A stretch of DNA of 64,000 nt from Sesamum alatum (Eukaryota; Streptophyta; Magnoliopsida; Lamiales; Pedaliaceae). This document shows, in pieces, positions 1 to 12,676 of the stretch; the stretch's first letter is position 1; every line of letters starts with the position of its first letter. The position numbers were made by a program, and so were the translations under genes. Location: contig JACGWO010000005.1 in the NCBI GenBank assembly GCA_034509735.1, forward strand, positions 33,262,479-33,326,478. The letters are read 5' to 3'. The notes under the pieces were generated by a model. The model saw only the letters and a program-made list of their open reading frames with translations, was not told the DNA's origin and made no database searches.

Positions 1-350
1 ATTTTGGAGAGGATTTTATTTACAATTCGTCTGTATGATTGTGCAATTGTATGTGAGTTTGGACATGTTTTTAGTTGTAAATTTTTTGGAAATTGAAGAT
101 AATTCATAATTTCATTTTCATTTCTCTTTAGAAAAAATTACGAAAATTTATAGAAGTGGTTTTTAGGTGAAATTTATAGTATTAATTGAAATTTTTTGAA
201 TAATTTTTAATTAATAGAATCATGTATATTGAAATTTTTGATAATATTTGTATTATGTGTGTAGCGAGTATGATCAAATTCTAGGTTATTGTGTTTTTAA
301 ATATTTCTGTTCTTTGTAGAATTCTTTTAATGGTTGACTTATATATAGCC

Positions 351-396
<46 letters not shown>

Positions 397-1091
397 TTGT
401 ATATATATATATTAAATTATGAGTACACTATTTGAGGTTGTAATTGTAAATTACATTCACATACTCTTAGACGTCAAATTTATACAAACACAACTTAAAA
501 TAAATTATATTGACACCCCCTTATGGGGTATTTATAATTTTCAAAGAGCAGAATGCATTTATGTAATTACTATAATTTTTTAGGGTATCAATGTAAATAA
601 ATGTTACTAAATCTTTTCAACGTCTATATATGACTTTCCGTCGCTCTTATCATTTTTCAACTCAATTTATAAGTTCAATTATGATCCTTTTGACTTTAAT
701 TTCATATTTACTTAAAATTTATTTCGAAAAATTAAATATAATATAGTCTTGATATAAATAATACTAATCAGAAAAATAATTATACAATCATTGAGTGCAA
801 TGTTAAGATTTGGTAAAAATCTAACCTAAGAAATCAATTTCCAACAATTATTACATCTAGTACAAAATGAAGAAAAGGGCTCATCAATAAATTTTAAATA
901 AGAGTTTTTCTTCTTAATTTATTTTGCTCGTATCAAATAAGTGAAAGTATTTGATATTTATTCTCTAAAAAACAACTTAAAAAAATTATTATTATTTCAC
1001 CCTCGTTTTTTAACTTCCCTTCTCTCTTTCACTCATTTTCCTTCACTGAGTCAAATGACTTCTAAATACTAATCTACGTTTCTAATTTAAA
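1..1091. other. AT-rich intergenic sequence, no gene seen
   Basis: This stretch is strongly AT-rich and has no open frame resembling a protein. It contains a TTA trinucleotide run at about 352-391. Nothing else was recognised. Confidence 0.6.
352..391. repeat. (TTA)n microsatellite
   Basis: About 13 uninterrupted TTA units in intergenic DNA. Confidence 0.9.
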
Positions 1092-1100
1092 TATAATTTA

Positions 1101-1669
1101 GGGAAAAATATAATTTTGGCCCACTAATATAGGGGTGGTGTCACTTTTGGTTTAGGGCTATTCCAAAATAGTATTTCATAACACTAACTTTTAAAAAATT
1201 GCAATTGATGTTCAAAGTGCCCTAATTTCATCGGAATCCGTCACGACCAATGCACTGAGCCCAAAAAATTGGAGGTTTTTGACGTCTCTGGCCAAATTCG
1301 CTTACGTGACCTGTTAAATATGATGGACACTGGTGTGATAAGTCTGATGTGTTTAATTTTTGGACAAGGTAACTTGGCAGCCTTATGTATATGACAAGCC
1401 TGACGTGTTAAAATTAAACACGTCAGACTTGCTACATCAGCATCCACAGTATTTAATAGGCCATGTAGGCTAATTTGGCCGAAAACATAAAAAACCCCCA
1501 ATTTTTGGGGGTCACGTGCATTGGGCGTGACGAATTCCGGCAAAATTAGTGCACATTGGACGTCAATTGTAATTTTTTAAAAGTTAGTGTTCTAAAATGC
1601 TATTTTGGAGTAGCCCTGAATCAAAAGTGCCACCATCCCTACGTTAGTGGACCAAAATTCTTTTTTCCC
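1101..1669. mobile_element. Mutator-like MITE with long terminal inverted repeats
   Basis: A 569-bp non-coding element starting GGGAAAAATATAATTTTGG and ending in an imperfect reverse complement (CCAAAATTC...TTTTTTCCC). The two arms mirror each other over well over 100 bases: the motifs around 1130-1160 and 1190-1210 reappear inverted around 1575-1640. It is flanked by a perfect 9-bp target-site duplication, TATAATTTA, at 1092-1100 and 1670-1678. A 9-bp duplication and long inverted repeats are typical of non-autonomous Mutator-like (MULE) elements. The reading frames inside are by-products of the palindrome. Confidence 0.85.
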
Positions 1670-2212
1670 TATAATTTATTGAGCCATGTGATTCATTTTT
1701 CAATAATCATTTTTGTAATTAAATTCAATGACATATTACACGTCGCTAAAAGTTTCCAATATTTAATTATATCATACTTATTTTTCATCTTACCATTATG
1801 TTCCATCAAATAATTTATTTAATTTTTTTGTTAATCTTAAGAATAAGGTTAATTTTGAAATTTGCTTACAATCTGCATTTATCTAATTACTTATAAAATT
1901 GTGAATTTAAATATAGTAATAATTTTATCATTTAAAATTAATTATCTTATAATCAATTATGCAAATAAACAAAATTGGCAATATAATATAACATGCAAAC
2001 TTTAATGAAAAGAGAAAACAAAAATGATTTTTGGTTAACTGAAAAGTCAAAATTTCAGAGTTGACCAAGGGGTAACTCCGTCTTTTCATCATAGGGAAGG
2101 AGGTTCTTCAGAATTTCCCCTAGTGGCTAGTGCACATTTCATTTCTGGGAATCCCCTTGAGGCTTAAGCAGACTCATTTTTTCTGACAGCAAGCGGCGGC
2201 TGAACTGCAAAT
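1670..2212 (+). promoter_or_regulatory. Upstream region of the glutamyl-tRNA synthetase gene
   Basis: About 540 bases between the MITE at 1101-1669 and the GluRS start codon. The part nearest the gene (2060-2212) is less AT-rich and probably holds the 5' UTR. No confident TATA box was identified. Confidence 0.4.
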
Positions 2213-5200
2213 ATGGAACTCAATTTCGCGGCCGATTCTCCGCCGCTCCATGCCATCGCCGCCGCGAAGATTGCCGGCGTTTCTCTCATCACCAACCCAA
2301 CACTGGCTGCCGGCTCTCCGCCGACTCTCGTCTTAGCGAGTGGGTGTGTTCTCGTGCTATTCTTGCTTTGTTTTGAGAGTATGAGGATTGCTCAGCTCAT
2401 GTTTGTATTAGCTTGTTTTTGTTTGTTTTTGTTCCCTGTGCGGTGCATTTTTTGAATCTAATGCTGAAACTGATCCTGATTGGGAAATCTCATAGCATAC
2501 GATTCTGCCAATTGTTTGAACTTGGTTGGGAAAACGTTCTGGATTTTGAGCTTTTCTTTGTATATTTATGTTGAAAGATAAGAGAATCCCCGAACGGTGA
2601 ACTGAGTTCGACTTCATGGTGAAATTAATGGCGCTAATATCCACCCCTCTTCCTCCGAGAAGAAATTGCTTCTCCTTGATAAAGCCTTCCTGATTGGTAT
2701 GGAATTACGATTGGAGTTGAAGACTTCCTGTGCGACATTAACGAATATTTATGTCATAATGAGGACATTGAAAGGCATAACTCTTCCCTAGATTTCGTGG
2801 ATGCCATGAAATTGTGTTGCAGATCCATATGCCTCTGTCTCTCTTCGATATGGAACTTTTATTGCCCTTCTCTTCTTTTACTTGTGCAAACTGCAAAGAA
2901 AGAAGAATAATGTTCTCCCATGGTAACTCATTTTTTCAGGCAGAGGCTGCATGGAGCACTTGTGGTTCTGAGATATATTGGCAGGATAGCAAGCCTGCCT
3001 GATTTCTATGGGCAGGATGCCTACCAGTCAAGCCAGGTGCCTTTTTCTTATATTGGCTGCTGATTTTACTTATATTATATTATACCTTATAAACTTTGTT
3101 TATCAATTGGTTATGGTTGTATAGATTGATGAATGGCTTGAATATGCTCCTATCTTTGGTTCTGGATCCGAATTTGAGGGAGCATGCAGCTTTGTGGATG
3201 AATATTTACTGCAAAATACTTTTCTAGTTGGCAACAGTCTGTCGATTGCAGATGTTGCTATCTGGGTTGGTCTCGCAGGTAAGGTTTCTGATTTTATGTA
3301 ATCGAGTTTCTGATATTAATTAATGAAGTCTATGGTGGCTGCAACTTGGTAACTCCTTTTTCAATTTTATAATGACTTTTTTCCATACGAAGATCAAATT
3401 TACTTATATTTTGATGTATACTATAGTTTGGCGTCACACAGCAGCTTGCTAATTCTTAGAGGATATTGATTTTTCTTGCGCTTTTACCTTGTAGGTGCTG
3501 GTCTGCGATGGGAAAGTTTAAGGAAGTCTAAAAAGTACCAAAACCTAGTCCGTTGGTTCAACTCAATTTCTGCTGAATATGATGCTGCGTTGAGTGAATT
3601 TGCTGCTACATATCTTGGGAGACGAGGCTCTACAAAGGCAGCTACTTCTAAGTCGAAAGAGCCTCAATCCTCTAGTTCTCGGTCAACTGCAGTGGAGAAT
3701 GGTGCAACTGAAACAGCTGGAAGCAGGGCCTTTGAGGTAGATCTCCCTCATGCCGAGGTTGGAAAAGTGAAGTTACGGTTTGCACCAGAACCCAGTGGTT
3801 ATCTTCATATTGGGCATTCAAAAGCTGCATTGTTAAACCAGTACTTTGCTGACCGATACAAAGGCCAGGTGATTGTACGATTTGATGACACAAACCCGGA
3901 CAAGGAAAGTAACGAGTTTGTGGATAATCTTCTGAAAGATATTGAAACTCTGGGGATTAAATACAGTGCTGTAACATACACATCAGACTACTTTCCTCAG
4001 CTCATGGAAATGGCTGAGAAACTCATAAAAGAGGGCAAGGCCTATGTTGATGATACTCCACGAGAGAAAATGCAGCATGAAAGGATGGAAGGGATAGAGT
4101 CAAGGTGCAGAAATAACAGTGTAGAGGAGAACTTAAAATTGTGGAAGGAAATGATTGCTGGTTCTGAGAGGGGTTTGATGTGTTGCCTTCGAGGGAAATT
4201 GGACATGCAGGACCCAAACAAGTCCCTCAGGGATCCGGTATATTACCGCTGCAATTTGACTCCACATCACAGAATTGGAGCTAAGTATAAAGTTTACCCA
4301 ACATATGACTTTTGTTGCCCATTTGTTGATTCTGTGGAAGGTATCACACATGCACTTAGATCGAGTGAGTACCATGATCGTAATGACCAATATTATAGAA
4401 TTCAGAACGATATGGGGCTCAGAAAGGTCCATATATACGAATTTAGTCGGCTGAATATGGTTTATACACTTCTTAGCAAGCGCAAGCTGCTATGGTTTGT
4501 TCAAAATGGAAAGGTTGAAGGTTGGGATGATGCTCGGTTTCCTACTGTCCAAGGAATAGTGCGCAGGGGTCTGAAGATTGAAGCATTGATACAGTTCATA
4601 TTGGAACAAGTAAGTTGTAGTCCTTGTTATCCATTAATATGTGCAGAAACACATATTTGTTAATAGGGTTTGATGTTTTTCTTTTTCATTATTTATTTTT
4701 AGTTAATATTTTAGTGCTTGTTATGTTATGATGGACAAGCTTCCTATGTTCAGTTTCACTGAGGAATTTAACCACTTTGCTGAATTGGTTAGGGTGCATC
4801 AAAGAACCTCAATCTTATGGAATGGGACAAACTCTGGGCAATCAATAAGAAAATCATTGATCCTGTGTGCCCCAGACATACTGCTGTCATTGAAGAAAAA
4901 CGTGCTTTGCTTATTCTAACTGACGGCCCAAAAGATCCTTTTGTGCGCATTTTACCTAAACACAAGAAATATGAAGGAGCTGGAGAGAAAGCTGTAACTT
5001 ATTCAAATAGGTTATGGATAGATTATGCTGATGCTGAATCAATCTCAGTCAATGAGGAAGTAACTTTAAAGGATTGGGGTAATGCGATTGTGAAAGAGAT
5101 CAAGAAAGACGAAAATGGGGTTGTTACTCAGCTAGAGGGAGTTTTGCATCTTGAAGGCAATGTCAAGAAGACAAAATTAAAGCTCACTTGGCTGGCAGAT

Positions 5201-5629
5201 ACCAGCGAGCTTGTCAGACTGACCCTGGTCGACTTTGATTATCTTATCACAAAGAAGAAGGTGATGCTTTAGCATTGTTAGAAAAGTTTTGATTTCATTC
5301 TAACTTCTGTTGATTTGAACTTTCTTTTGAATCTTTTCATTTGTTGATTTACTTGAAGTTTTGCCAATGCTCAATACGATTAGCTTATTAGAACTGTTCA
5401 ACACTTGCAGCTCGAGGAAGATGAAGATTTCGTTGATGTGGTGAATCCCTGTACGAGAACGGAAACTACAGCACTCGGGGAATCTGACATGCGAAACTTA
5501 AAGCGTGGGGACGTCATCCAGCTGGAGAGAAAAGGCTATTACAGATGTGATGCTCCTTTCATCCGACCCACAAAACCCATCGTCTTGTTTGCAATTCCAG
5601 ATGGCAAGCAGCAAACTGTAGCCAAGTAA
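2213..5629 (+). CDS. Glutamate--tRNA ligase, cytosolic (GluRS)
   Basis: Attaches glutamate to tRNA-Glu for cytosolic translation. Exons 2213-2343, 2940-3036, 3125-3278, 3495-4609, 4793-5260 and 5411-5629 join in frame with GT-AG introns to 727 aa. Residues 1 to about 170 are a GST-like domain (the stretch FLVGNSLSIADVAIW is characteristic), as in eukaryotic cytosolic GluRS, followed by a Ser-rich linker. The class I catalytic core follows: the HIGH motif is in PEPSGYLHIGHSKA (about residue 232) and the KMSKS-equivalent in LLSKRKLLW (about 452). The C-terminal half is the eukaryotic/archaeal beta-barrel anticodon-binding domain, in line with the cytosolic rather than the organellar enzyme. The ATG at 2213 is chosen because the next residues match the short plant N-terminus and there is no transit-peptide-like extension. 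Length is normal and both signature motifs are intact. The 3' UTR probably extends to about 5850. Confidence 0.95.
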
Positions 5630-6024
5630 GAATTCAGCTGCTGAAAAAAATGCTGTTCTCTCTATGACAAATCAATCGAGTTTTTACACATTTAACACTC
5701 AATTTCTGTTGTTTTACCAGTTAAATGTCTATGAATTGCTCCGGTAGCTTGTTTTACGGGTTGCCTTCTGAATGTGTGCAAAAAGAGAGCATTTCTGCTG
5801 TTATGCATTTAAGTACAAATATAATTTAGGGCCTTTTCTTTCCTCCCCCCGAGCAGTTAATAGGTTAGTGTATTATTTGGTAGAGCATGTATGTGGTGTA
5901 GAGTAGATTTTCCTCAGCAGGATGAGCTTACAATGAAGGAGAATAAGCATTTGGAATTACTGTAGGGATCTTCAAGTTAAAGATTTCAGATGGCATTTCA
6001 AATCCCTAGTAATGGTAAAATATC

Positions 6025-6261
6025 GGGTAAATTACAACGGGTTCCATGAGGTTTTTTTTTTTTTATAATTACAAATACTTTCTTGATTGAAAAATCAAAT
6101 ACCCTTTGAAATTATTGATCGTCTAACAAATACTCCATTGTGACGGCCCGTTATAGGGGTATTTGTTAGATGGATGTTAATTTAAGGGACGCTTGTAATT
6201 TTTCAAACAAGGGGTTATTTGTAATTATAATAAATATTAGGGAAATCTTTGTAGTTTGTCC
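6025..6261. mobile_element. Degenerate GGGTAAATTACA-type MITE
   Basis: Left end GGGTAAATTACAAC and right end TTTGTAGTTTGTCC are inverted relatives, and the arms carry the family phrases (ATAATTACAAATAC; TTTGTAATTATAATAAATA). The flanking 9-mers TAAAATATC and TAAGATTTA match at only 6 of 9 positions, so the copy is old or the ends are slightly off. Confidence 0.6.
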
Positions 6262-6636
6262 TAAGATTTAATCAGCTCGACATGATTTTGAAGGAGTCTG
6301 AAATCTGAAATCCCACATTAGCTGAAAGCCATGTAATATCTTTGGCAGAACAAGTCTGGTAAAGTAGTTTCTTGAATCAGTTTTAAGGTCTTTAAAATAC
6401 TTTGTTAATAAAACAAGATAGTAATTGTTCAGAAATCATCACAATCAAAACTTTTCCCCACATTCTTTTCTATATTTCAGGAGAAAAAAAAAAAAAAAAA
6501 GGCCAGGCAATTTTATATGAAAAATGTAAAATTAATAATTATCGCCACGACTTACATATAGGACGAAGGAAAATTATAAATGTTTCTAATTTTTTTCGAT
6601 ACAACCAATTTTTTAACTCGAGCTGCTATAATAATA

Positions 6637-7089
6637 GGGTAAATCACAACTACCTCATATGATATTTGGTATTATAATGAGTACTTCATCATTATTTGAA
6701 AAATTATAGGCACACTTCTTAAATGAGAAATAGTTATGTAACTCTTAGATGGAGAGGTGAACATTACTATTTTACCATTAAAATTGTTGATCTTTTCTTA
6801 AAAAAAAAAATGTTGGGAAAATATAAAAAAATTGAGGGTGTGAAAAATAAATAATTTATATAGGACACATTAATTCATAAAAACAACTTGAAAAATATAT
6901 AAAATTATAATTCAAATTTGAAAGGTCATTTTAGTTAATTCACCACAAAAATTAAATAACTTAACGGAAACTAACAAAATAAGCTCGTTATTAGACATAC
7001 GTTCAAATTAGGGGTGCGTCTGTAATTTTTTAAATAAAACAGTATTTATAATCATACTAGACTTTATGAGAGATGACAGTAACTTACCC
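6637..7089. mobile_element. Degenerate GGGTAAATCACA-type MITE
   Basis: Begins GGGTAAATCACAACTACC and ends GACAGTAACTTACCC, an imperfect inverted pair. Interior phrases resemble the better preserved copies at 16670-17064 and 59763-60188. No target-site duplication could be read. Confidence 0.55.
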
Positions 7090-7146
7090 TCCTCCTAAGA
7101 TAACATTTTATTACATAACACCCTCCTATAACCTTATATACACTAA

Positions 7147-7973
7147 GGGAGTGTTTGCGAGAGCTTCTGCTTTTAAATAAGTGATTTTCGTAGAAAAAGT
7201 TGAAAGTTGTAGTAGAATCAAAAGTGAGTAGTGTTTGTAAAAAAAGGTGAAAAGCAGATAAAAACTAAATTGGTAGTGTTTGGGAGAAAAACACTTCTAA
7301 AACATGTTTAATTAATTAAAGACCGTTTTGTCTCCATGTATTAAACAAATGCTATTTTGCCTTAATATTTGTACTTATATCTTGATTATAATAATTATCT
7401 TTCCTCAAAAATAATTTTTATTTCAATTAGTATATCTCATATCTAATTTTTTACAAAATAATTATAATTTATATTATTAAAATATTCAATATTAATAGAA
7501 AAAATGGATGTTTAGTTCAATAATGTTCCTATTATATAATATAATTGTTCATTCATGCACAATAAACAAACTTACAATATTGACAAAATAATAATTATTT
7601 TTTAATTAATCCTAGCAATTTAATTTATATTTTTCTATGATTTAGGATTAATATCATATAATATAGAAAATAAAATAGTAAAATTTTAAAATATTAAATA
7701 TGTGAAATTATAAATTTTGTTAGTGATAAATTATTCAAATTATTTAAAATTTCTAACTTCAACTTTAGATGAGTAATTTTGAAAATATATTAAAAAGGTT
7801 AAAATCGAATTTAAATTACTATAATGAGGATAAAGTAGTCTAAAAAGAAGTTGAATTTATTTACAAAAAAGCCAAAGCAGAAGCAGCAGTTCCAGAAGCA
7901 GAAGTTGGTCTCCCAAACACTTCAAAAGTGCTTTTCAATATCCAGAAGCTGAAAAGCGCGCGCAAACACTCCC
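7147..7973. mobile_element. PIF/Harbinger-like non-autonomous element
   Basis: An 827-bp element with inverted ends GGGAGTGTTTGCGAGAGCTT and its near complement ending GCGCAAACACTCCC, flanked by the trinucleotide TAA on both sides (7144-7146 and 7974-7976). The GGG..TGTTTG end and the 3-bp TAA duplication are typical of PIF/Harbinger (Tourist-like) elements. The inner parts of the ends mirror each other too (GCTTCTGCTTTTAAATAAG against CAGAAGCTGAAAAGCG). No transposase frame is present. A diverged second copy lies at about 54615-55340. Confidence 0.75.
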
Positions 7974-9469
7974 TAAATCCATAATGATTGACAATATTCA
8001 TTAGCATTATCACTGGCACTTTGTCAATCAGTGTGAATGTGTCTTAAGAGTTATGTAACCAACCCCGAATTTAATAATCACTTTAGATTAAGCAGAGATT
8101 GTTTGCCGATTATATAAAAACAGGATAAATTAGTATCAGTATTAGTTGATACCTAAACTAAAAAGTAATCTGTCTGTGAATTGGTTGTCTCCACTCCCAT
8201 TACTTTAAACTAGAATAATCAAATAGCCGTTGGGTTCCTCTGTTTTAAATCATACATTATTAAATATTAACCAGAACAAATTATATAATGACATATTAAG
8301 GTAGTATTAGTTTTCTTTTTTGTTTGAGTTTCCGACAAAACGATATGGTATGTTAGCACGCTCTTCCTAATCCTCACACACAATTAATAATATATAGGGA
8401 ATCTCTGCAGCAGTATGAGGTTGCGTTAAGGTTAATTTATTCAAATGAAACGTTACTTATGGATCCACGTGTTTACGAAAATTCGTGTATATATTTTAAA
8501 TATAATGTTAAATGCAATACGATTTTTTTTTTTTTGTGGGGTTATAATCGAACATCTTCAAACACTTTAAAAAAAACACGAATGCCTTGGGACTATAAGA
8601 AATACACTTTTGAGGTTAGATGAGCAAGTACTTGAAAGCTTATTGAACAAATTTTTTTGATTAAGTTAGGCTCGTTAAATTTGATAAACCGAATAAGAGG
8701 AACTTTAATCAATTGATTTCAATCGAATATCGAATAATTTAATTTATTTTTTTACCCTTATCTAAACTTTCTAAGTATAAATATATTACTTTGGGATGCA
8801 TTTGACTTATAGATTTGGAGAAAAAGATGAAATCCATTAATATTCAATAAACATAATTCCAAATTACAATAGGAGGATTTAAATTTTTTAAATTTAGAAT
8901 TATTCAAATATATTCAAAATACTTTTTATTAAGAATTTGAAATTTATAATTTCAAATCCTTCAATCAAATGCCATCTTAATGAATTTGAAATAATTATTA
9001 TATACACCCAAGAATTCACAGTATTTATTTGAGTGCCGTTGGGGTAGAAGGACGTTGGATGAGCTAATATATAAGTTGTCAAAAATACTCTAGAAACTTT
9101 TTGAGAAATTATAAAATATTACCAAGTGTTTGAGAAATATTTTAAAAAAAAAAAAGTTTATACACTCCAAATGAAAATGTTAGTAGCTTATAAATATTTT
9201 TAAGAGTTCATAACTTATTTTTAAAATATCAACAAACTCTTTCAACTTAAAAGGTATTTCGATGGGCTTATTACGCTCTTAAAAAAGTATTTCAAAGTAT
9301 GTTTGATAACTTATAATATGTCGACAAGTGTTTGGTAACATTTTTGAAAAAAATATTGAAAGATCTAAATTAAGATGTTGAGACTTTATAAGCTCCTTTA
9401 AAATATAAGGAATTCTCAACTTGGTTTTAAGATTTTAATAAGCTCTTTAAATTTTGATTATATTAAGAG

Positions 9470-9812
9470 ATAATTACACCGTCCTTTTCTAAAGTTTGGC
9501 CCTCCAATATTTGAGAAATTACATCTAGTACACTTAACGTTTATTTTCATCCAACAAATAGATCCATCCGTTAATCAAAATTTATAGGATTTTCTTATAT
9601 CACAAAAAAAATTGGATGAAGATATAAAAGGGTACTTTGATCAAAAAAGATTTATTTAACCTACCATAAGTCTCTAAAGTTAAGTAGGGTAAATATGAAA
9701 TTTCATTCAATTTTTTGCTGATATCAGAAATTTTCATTAATTTTACTATTAAATGAATTTATTTGTTCATGGAAACAAACGTGAAGGGTATTATTGTAAT
9801 TTTTCAAATCAC
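9470..9812. mobile_element. Fold-back MITE relic (second family)
   Basis: Shares phrases such as CAACAAATAGATCCATCCGTT and its inverted counterpart with larger copies at about 55500-55980, 60780-61258 and 62100-62565. The two arms are inverted and separated by an AT-rich middle. Ends and duplication are not certain. Confidence 0.5.
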
Positions 9813-10396
9813 ATACTTAATTATTCTATATATTAATTATAAAATTATTATTACTAACATCTTATAAATTCGAGTTAGAATGTGGAAATTGTTTAATTTT
9901 TTTTTTTTTTAAAGAATAAGAAAATGTTGAAGTCCTGGTTAAGTCTTTTTGGCTTTACATAATGATTTCAATATGATGCCCAAATCATCACAAGTTGGCC
10001 CCATCTCACTATAATAATTGCTGTAAGATCAAATAGCTTCCCAATTATTGTCTTTTATATATATGTTTTTAGAAAGAATAATTAACAATTATAAAATCCA
10101 ATATACTTAAATGTATATATATATATCTAGAAAAATTAGTTATATAATAATTAATTCATAATGTCTTTTTAATTAAGTAACAAAGAAAGATACTAGTTAC
10201 CTGCCTTTGCTCTAATTAATAACAAAGATAATCATTTCAAGACATCAAATTTATTATTGATTACATCAAAAATGAAAAAAACAAAGGGATGGAAATTCTC
10301 ACACATAGTACAACATTTTTATTTATTTATTTAATTTTTCTAGAAATAAAATAAATAAAATTTTCAATCCCACAAAAAAGGGTTGACTTTATTTCA

Positions 10397-11818
10397 TTAC
10401 TTGGGGGCGAACCTGGACTTGATCTTCTGCACTTCCTTGGTACCGATCTGGAACGCCTTGGTGAGAACATTATCCGGCACCGGCGGTGAGGCACCGAACA
10501 GGGTGACGGCGATGGACTGAGTCCCCGGAAGCTGGCTGTTGAAGGCGGCGATGACGGCGGCGGGTGACTTGCCGTTGTTCTTCTGGAAGTGGACGAGGCC
10601 TCTGGGGAACACGAAGATCTCGCCCTTCTTGATGGACTTGGAGAGGAGGACGTTGGCGGTGGTGATGAAGCCGACGTCGAGCTCGCCCTCGAGGACGAAG
10701 ACGACCTCGGTGGCGCGTGGGTGGGTGTGGGGCGGGTTGAGGCCGCCGGGGGCGTAGTCGATGCGTGAGAGGGAAACGCCGAGGGTGTTAAGGCCTGGAA
10801 TCCTCTGGACGTTGGCGCCGGTGACGAGGGAGTTGTTGGTGGCGCCGGGTTTAGCTAGGACGTCGGAGAAGAAGTCCTCCGCCGTCACGTTGGACTTGCA
10901 GGGGAACCCGTTGACCTTCACAGCTGTTTAAGACATGATCGATCAATAATGCACGCAATAATATTAAACGGATCTAAATCAATTAATTAATAAATAATAA
11001 AATATATAATACTTATCACATGAATTATTATATACATAATTTCACTATTATTATGGGAGTAATTATGTTGCAATAATTTTACGTAATTAAAGCAACAACA
11101 TTATAACAAGAATGATAAATGCACTCACTCCAAAACCATTCGAATTAAATTTCTTATTACAATTTCTATTACATCATCTGTTTCATTTCATGTACATATA
11201 GATCAAGTGTATAAATTTTTCGTTAAATAAAATTTATAGTATTATTTTTATATAAATAACATATATATATAAAATAAAATAAAAAATTCAGTAAAAATAC
11301 GACTAGAAATTCTAAATCATTGATTCCTTAAGTTGAGTTGAAATACTCAAGAGTAAGTCCCTTTAATTTTTTTTTTTCAAAAAAAAATTGGGAGAATATT
11401 CAAGATTCAAGACAAGTGAATTTTTTTTTTTTTTTCCTTTGTCGTTTTTATAATTGGGAGAATAATAATGAAGACGTAAGTGAGAGGTTAGTAGAGGAGA
11501 AAAAGATCAATATGTGAACGAAAATAGGAGAGAAGTCAACGCCAAGAATGCATTGAACAACATGAAAGAAGCTCGAGAGATTAGTATGACAGGTTTCTGG
11601 CTCGGAGTCGAACCAATTATACTATAATACTTGGCGTATAATTTAGAGAAAACGATGAATCTACAAAATTCAGTAAAGAGTAAAATTAAATTACCAGAAG
11701 TGAGATCAGCAACACAAATATCTTGGAGCATATCTGGATCTGCTGAAACTCTGCCGCCACTCAACATAATCACCACCACAGCCATCATCATCATTACAAC
11801 TACTGTACGACCAGCCAT
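10397..11818 (-). CDS. Germin-like protein (cupin), secreted
   Basis: Two exons, 11818-11695 and 10923-10397, join in frame (GT-AG) to 216 aa, the usual length for the family. Residues 1-26 form a hydrophobic Met/Val-rich signal peptide, so the product should reach the apoplast or cell wall. The mature part starts with the germin N-terminal segment; Cys35 and Cys50 can form the conserved disulfide, and NVT just after is a glycosylation sequon. Cupin motif 1 is GGLNPPHTHPRATEVVFVLEG with metal ligands His107, His109 and Glu114; motif 2, KGEIFVFPRGLVHFQKNNG, gives His153. All four Mn ligands are present. Germin-like proteins form beta-barrel hexamers, and some have superoxide dismutase or other activity; which applies here cannot be told. 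The second exon is GC-rich compared with its surroundings. Confidence 0.94.
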
Positions 11819-11962
11819 GCTTCAAGAATCAAGACAAGCGTGTCTGTGTAATAATTATGAGGAAGAGAAGAGAAGAGGAAAGCGAAGAATTGGGAGAAAC
11901 AACAAGTAGAAGTAGTAGTTTTTGTATTGGTGGGAGACAATAAAGAGGGTATTCTATGCTTA

Positions 11963-11972
11963 CTATTTATAA
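11963..11972 (-). promoter_or_regulatory. Probable TATA box of the germin-like gene
   Basis: On the minus strand the sequence reads TTATAAATAG, about 145 bases upstream of the ATG, a plausible distance for a plant TATA box with a 5' UTR of roughly 110 nt. Confidence 0.6.
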
Positions 11973-12676
11973 CCACCTCAACTCTTCTTGCTTACAAATT
12001 CAAAATATATGACTTTTCGGGTAGTTTTTGTATTTTTTTTTGGGAGGAGGGTGTAAAAGGCACGAAAAATGCCTTCGTAGACCAAAAGTAAAGGGACGAG
12101 AATGGTGAATGAATGCATACGCTGTCGTGGTCGTGGTTGGTCGTGGTAACATATGCCTTTGATTAATCAACGGAGGGGTTTTTCCTTCGTGCCGTGCACA
12201 TGATTTCTATTCTATTTTACTGCTCTGTATTTTCTTCCTTTCTCTATTTTAAAATATTCAAATGGATTAAGCTGTATTTGAAAATCTTCCCACCATCTCC
12301 ATCACCATTTATTCATTCCAGATCTCTGACCAAGTAATTAATATCTAATGCACTATTTTTGATGCGTTCCGAGTTAATGGTTTTACATTTTTAGTTTTAA
12401 TTCAGTAATCGATAATAAATTGAAAACTTACAATTTAAACATATTACACATTTCACAAACCAGTACATTCTTACAATGATACTAAGGGATATTTATATTA
12501 TTTAATGTGGGGGGTGCATGTTAAGTCGACATAATTCTTTGACTAATGATAATCTAGTACTTACAAGTTAATTAAAAAAATACATGATCTTGATCTATTG
12601 AGGTTTTTAATTATGGAAAAAGTCTTCTTGGCCTTTGACTGTGCTTTTTGCCTCCATCATTCCGAGATAATTTTTA

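Larger units (their letters stand above)
5630..10396. other. Intergenic spacer rich in transposon relics
   Basis: Nearly 4.8 kb without a recognisable gene. It holds the GluRS 3' UTR (to about 5850), two GGGTAAAT-ended MITE relics (6025-6261, 6637-7089), a PIF/Harbinger-like element (7147-7973) and a fold-back element of another family (about 9470-9812). The stretch 8620-9070 resembles diverged copies of repeats also seen near 54.2, 58.1 and 61.8 kb. Confidence 0.6.

Noticed and set aside
1241..1813. Frames on both strands within the 1.1-1.8 kb region
   Set aside because: They lie across a MITE palindrome with target-site duplications and show no domain.
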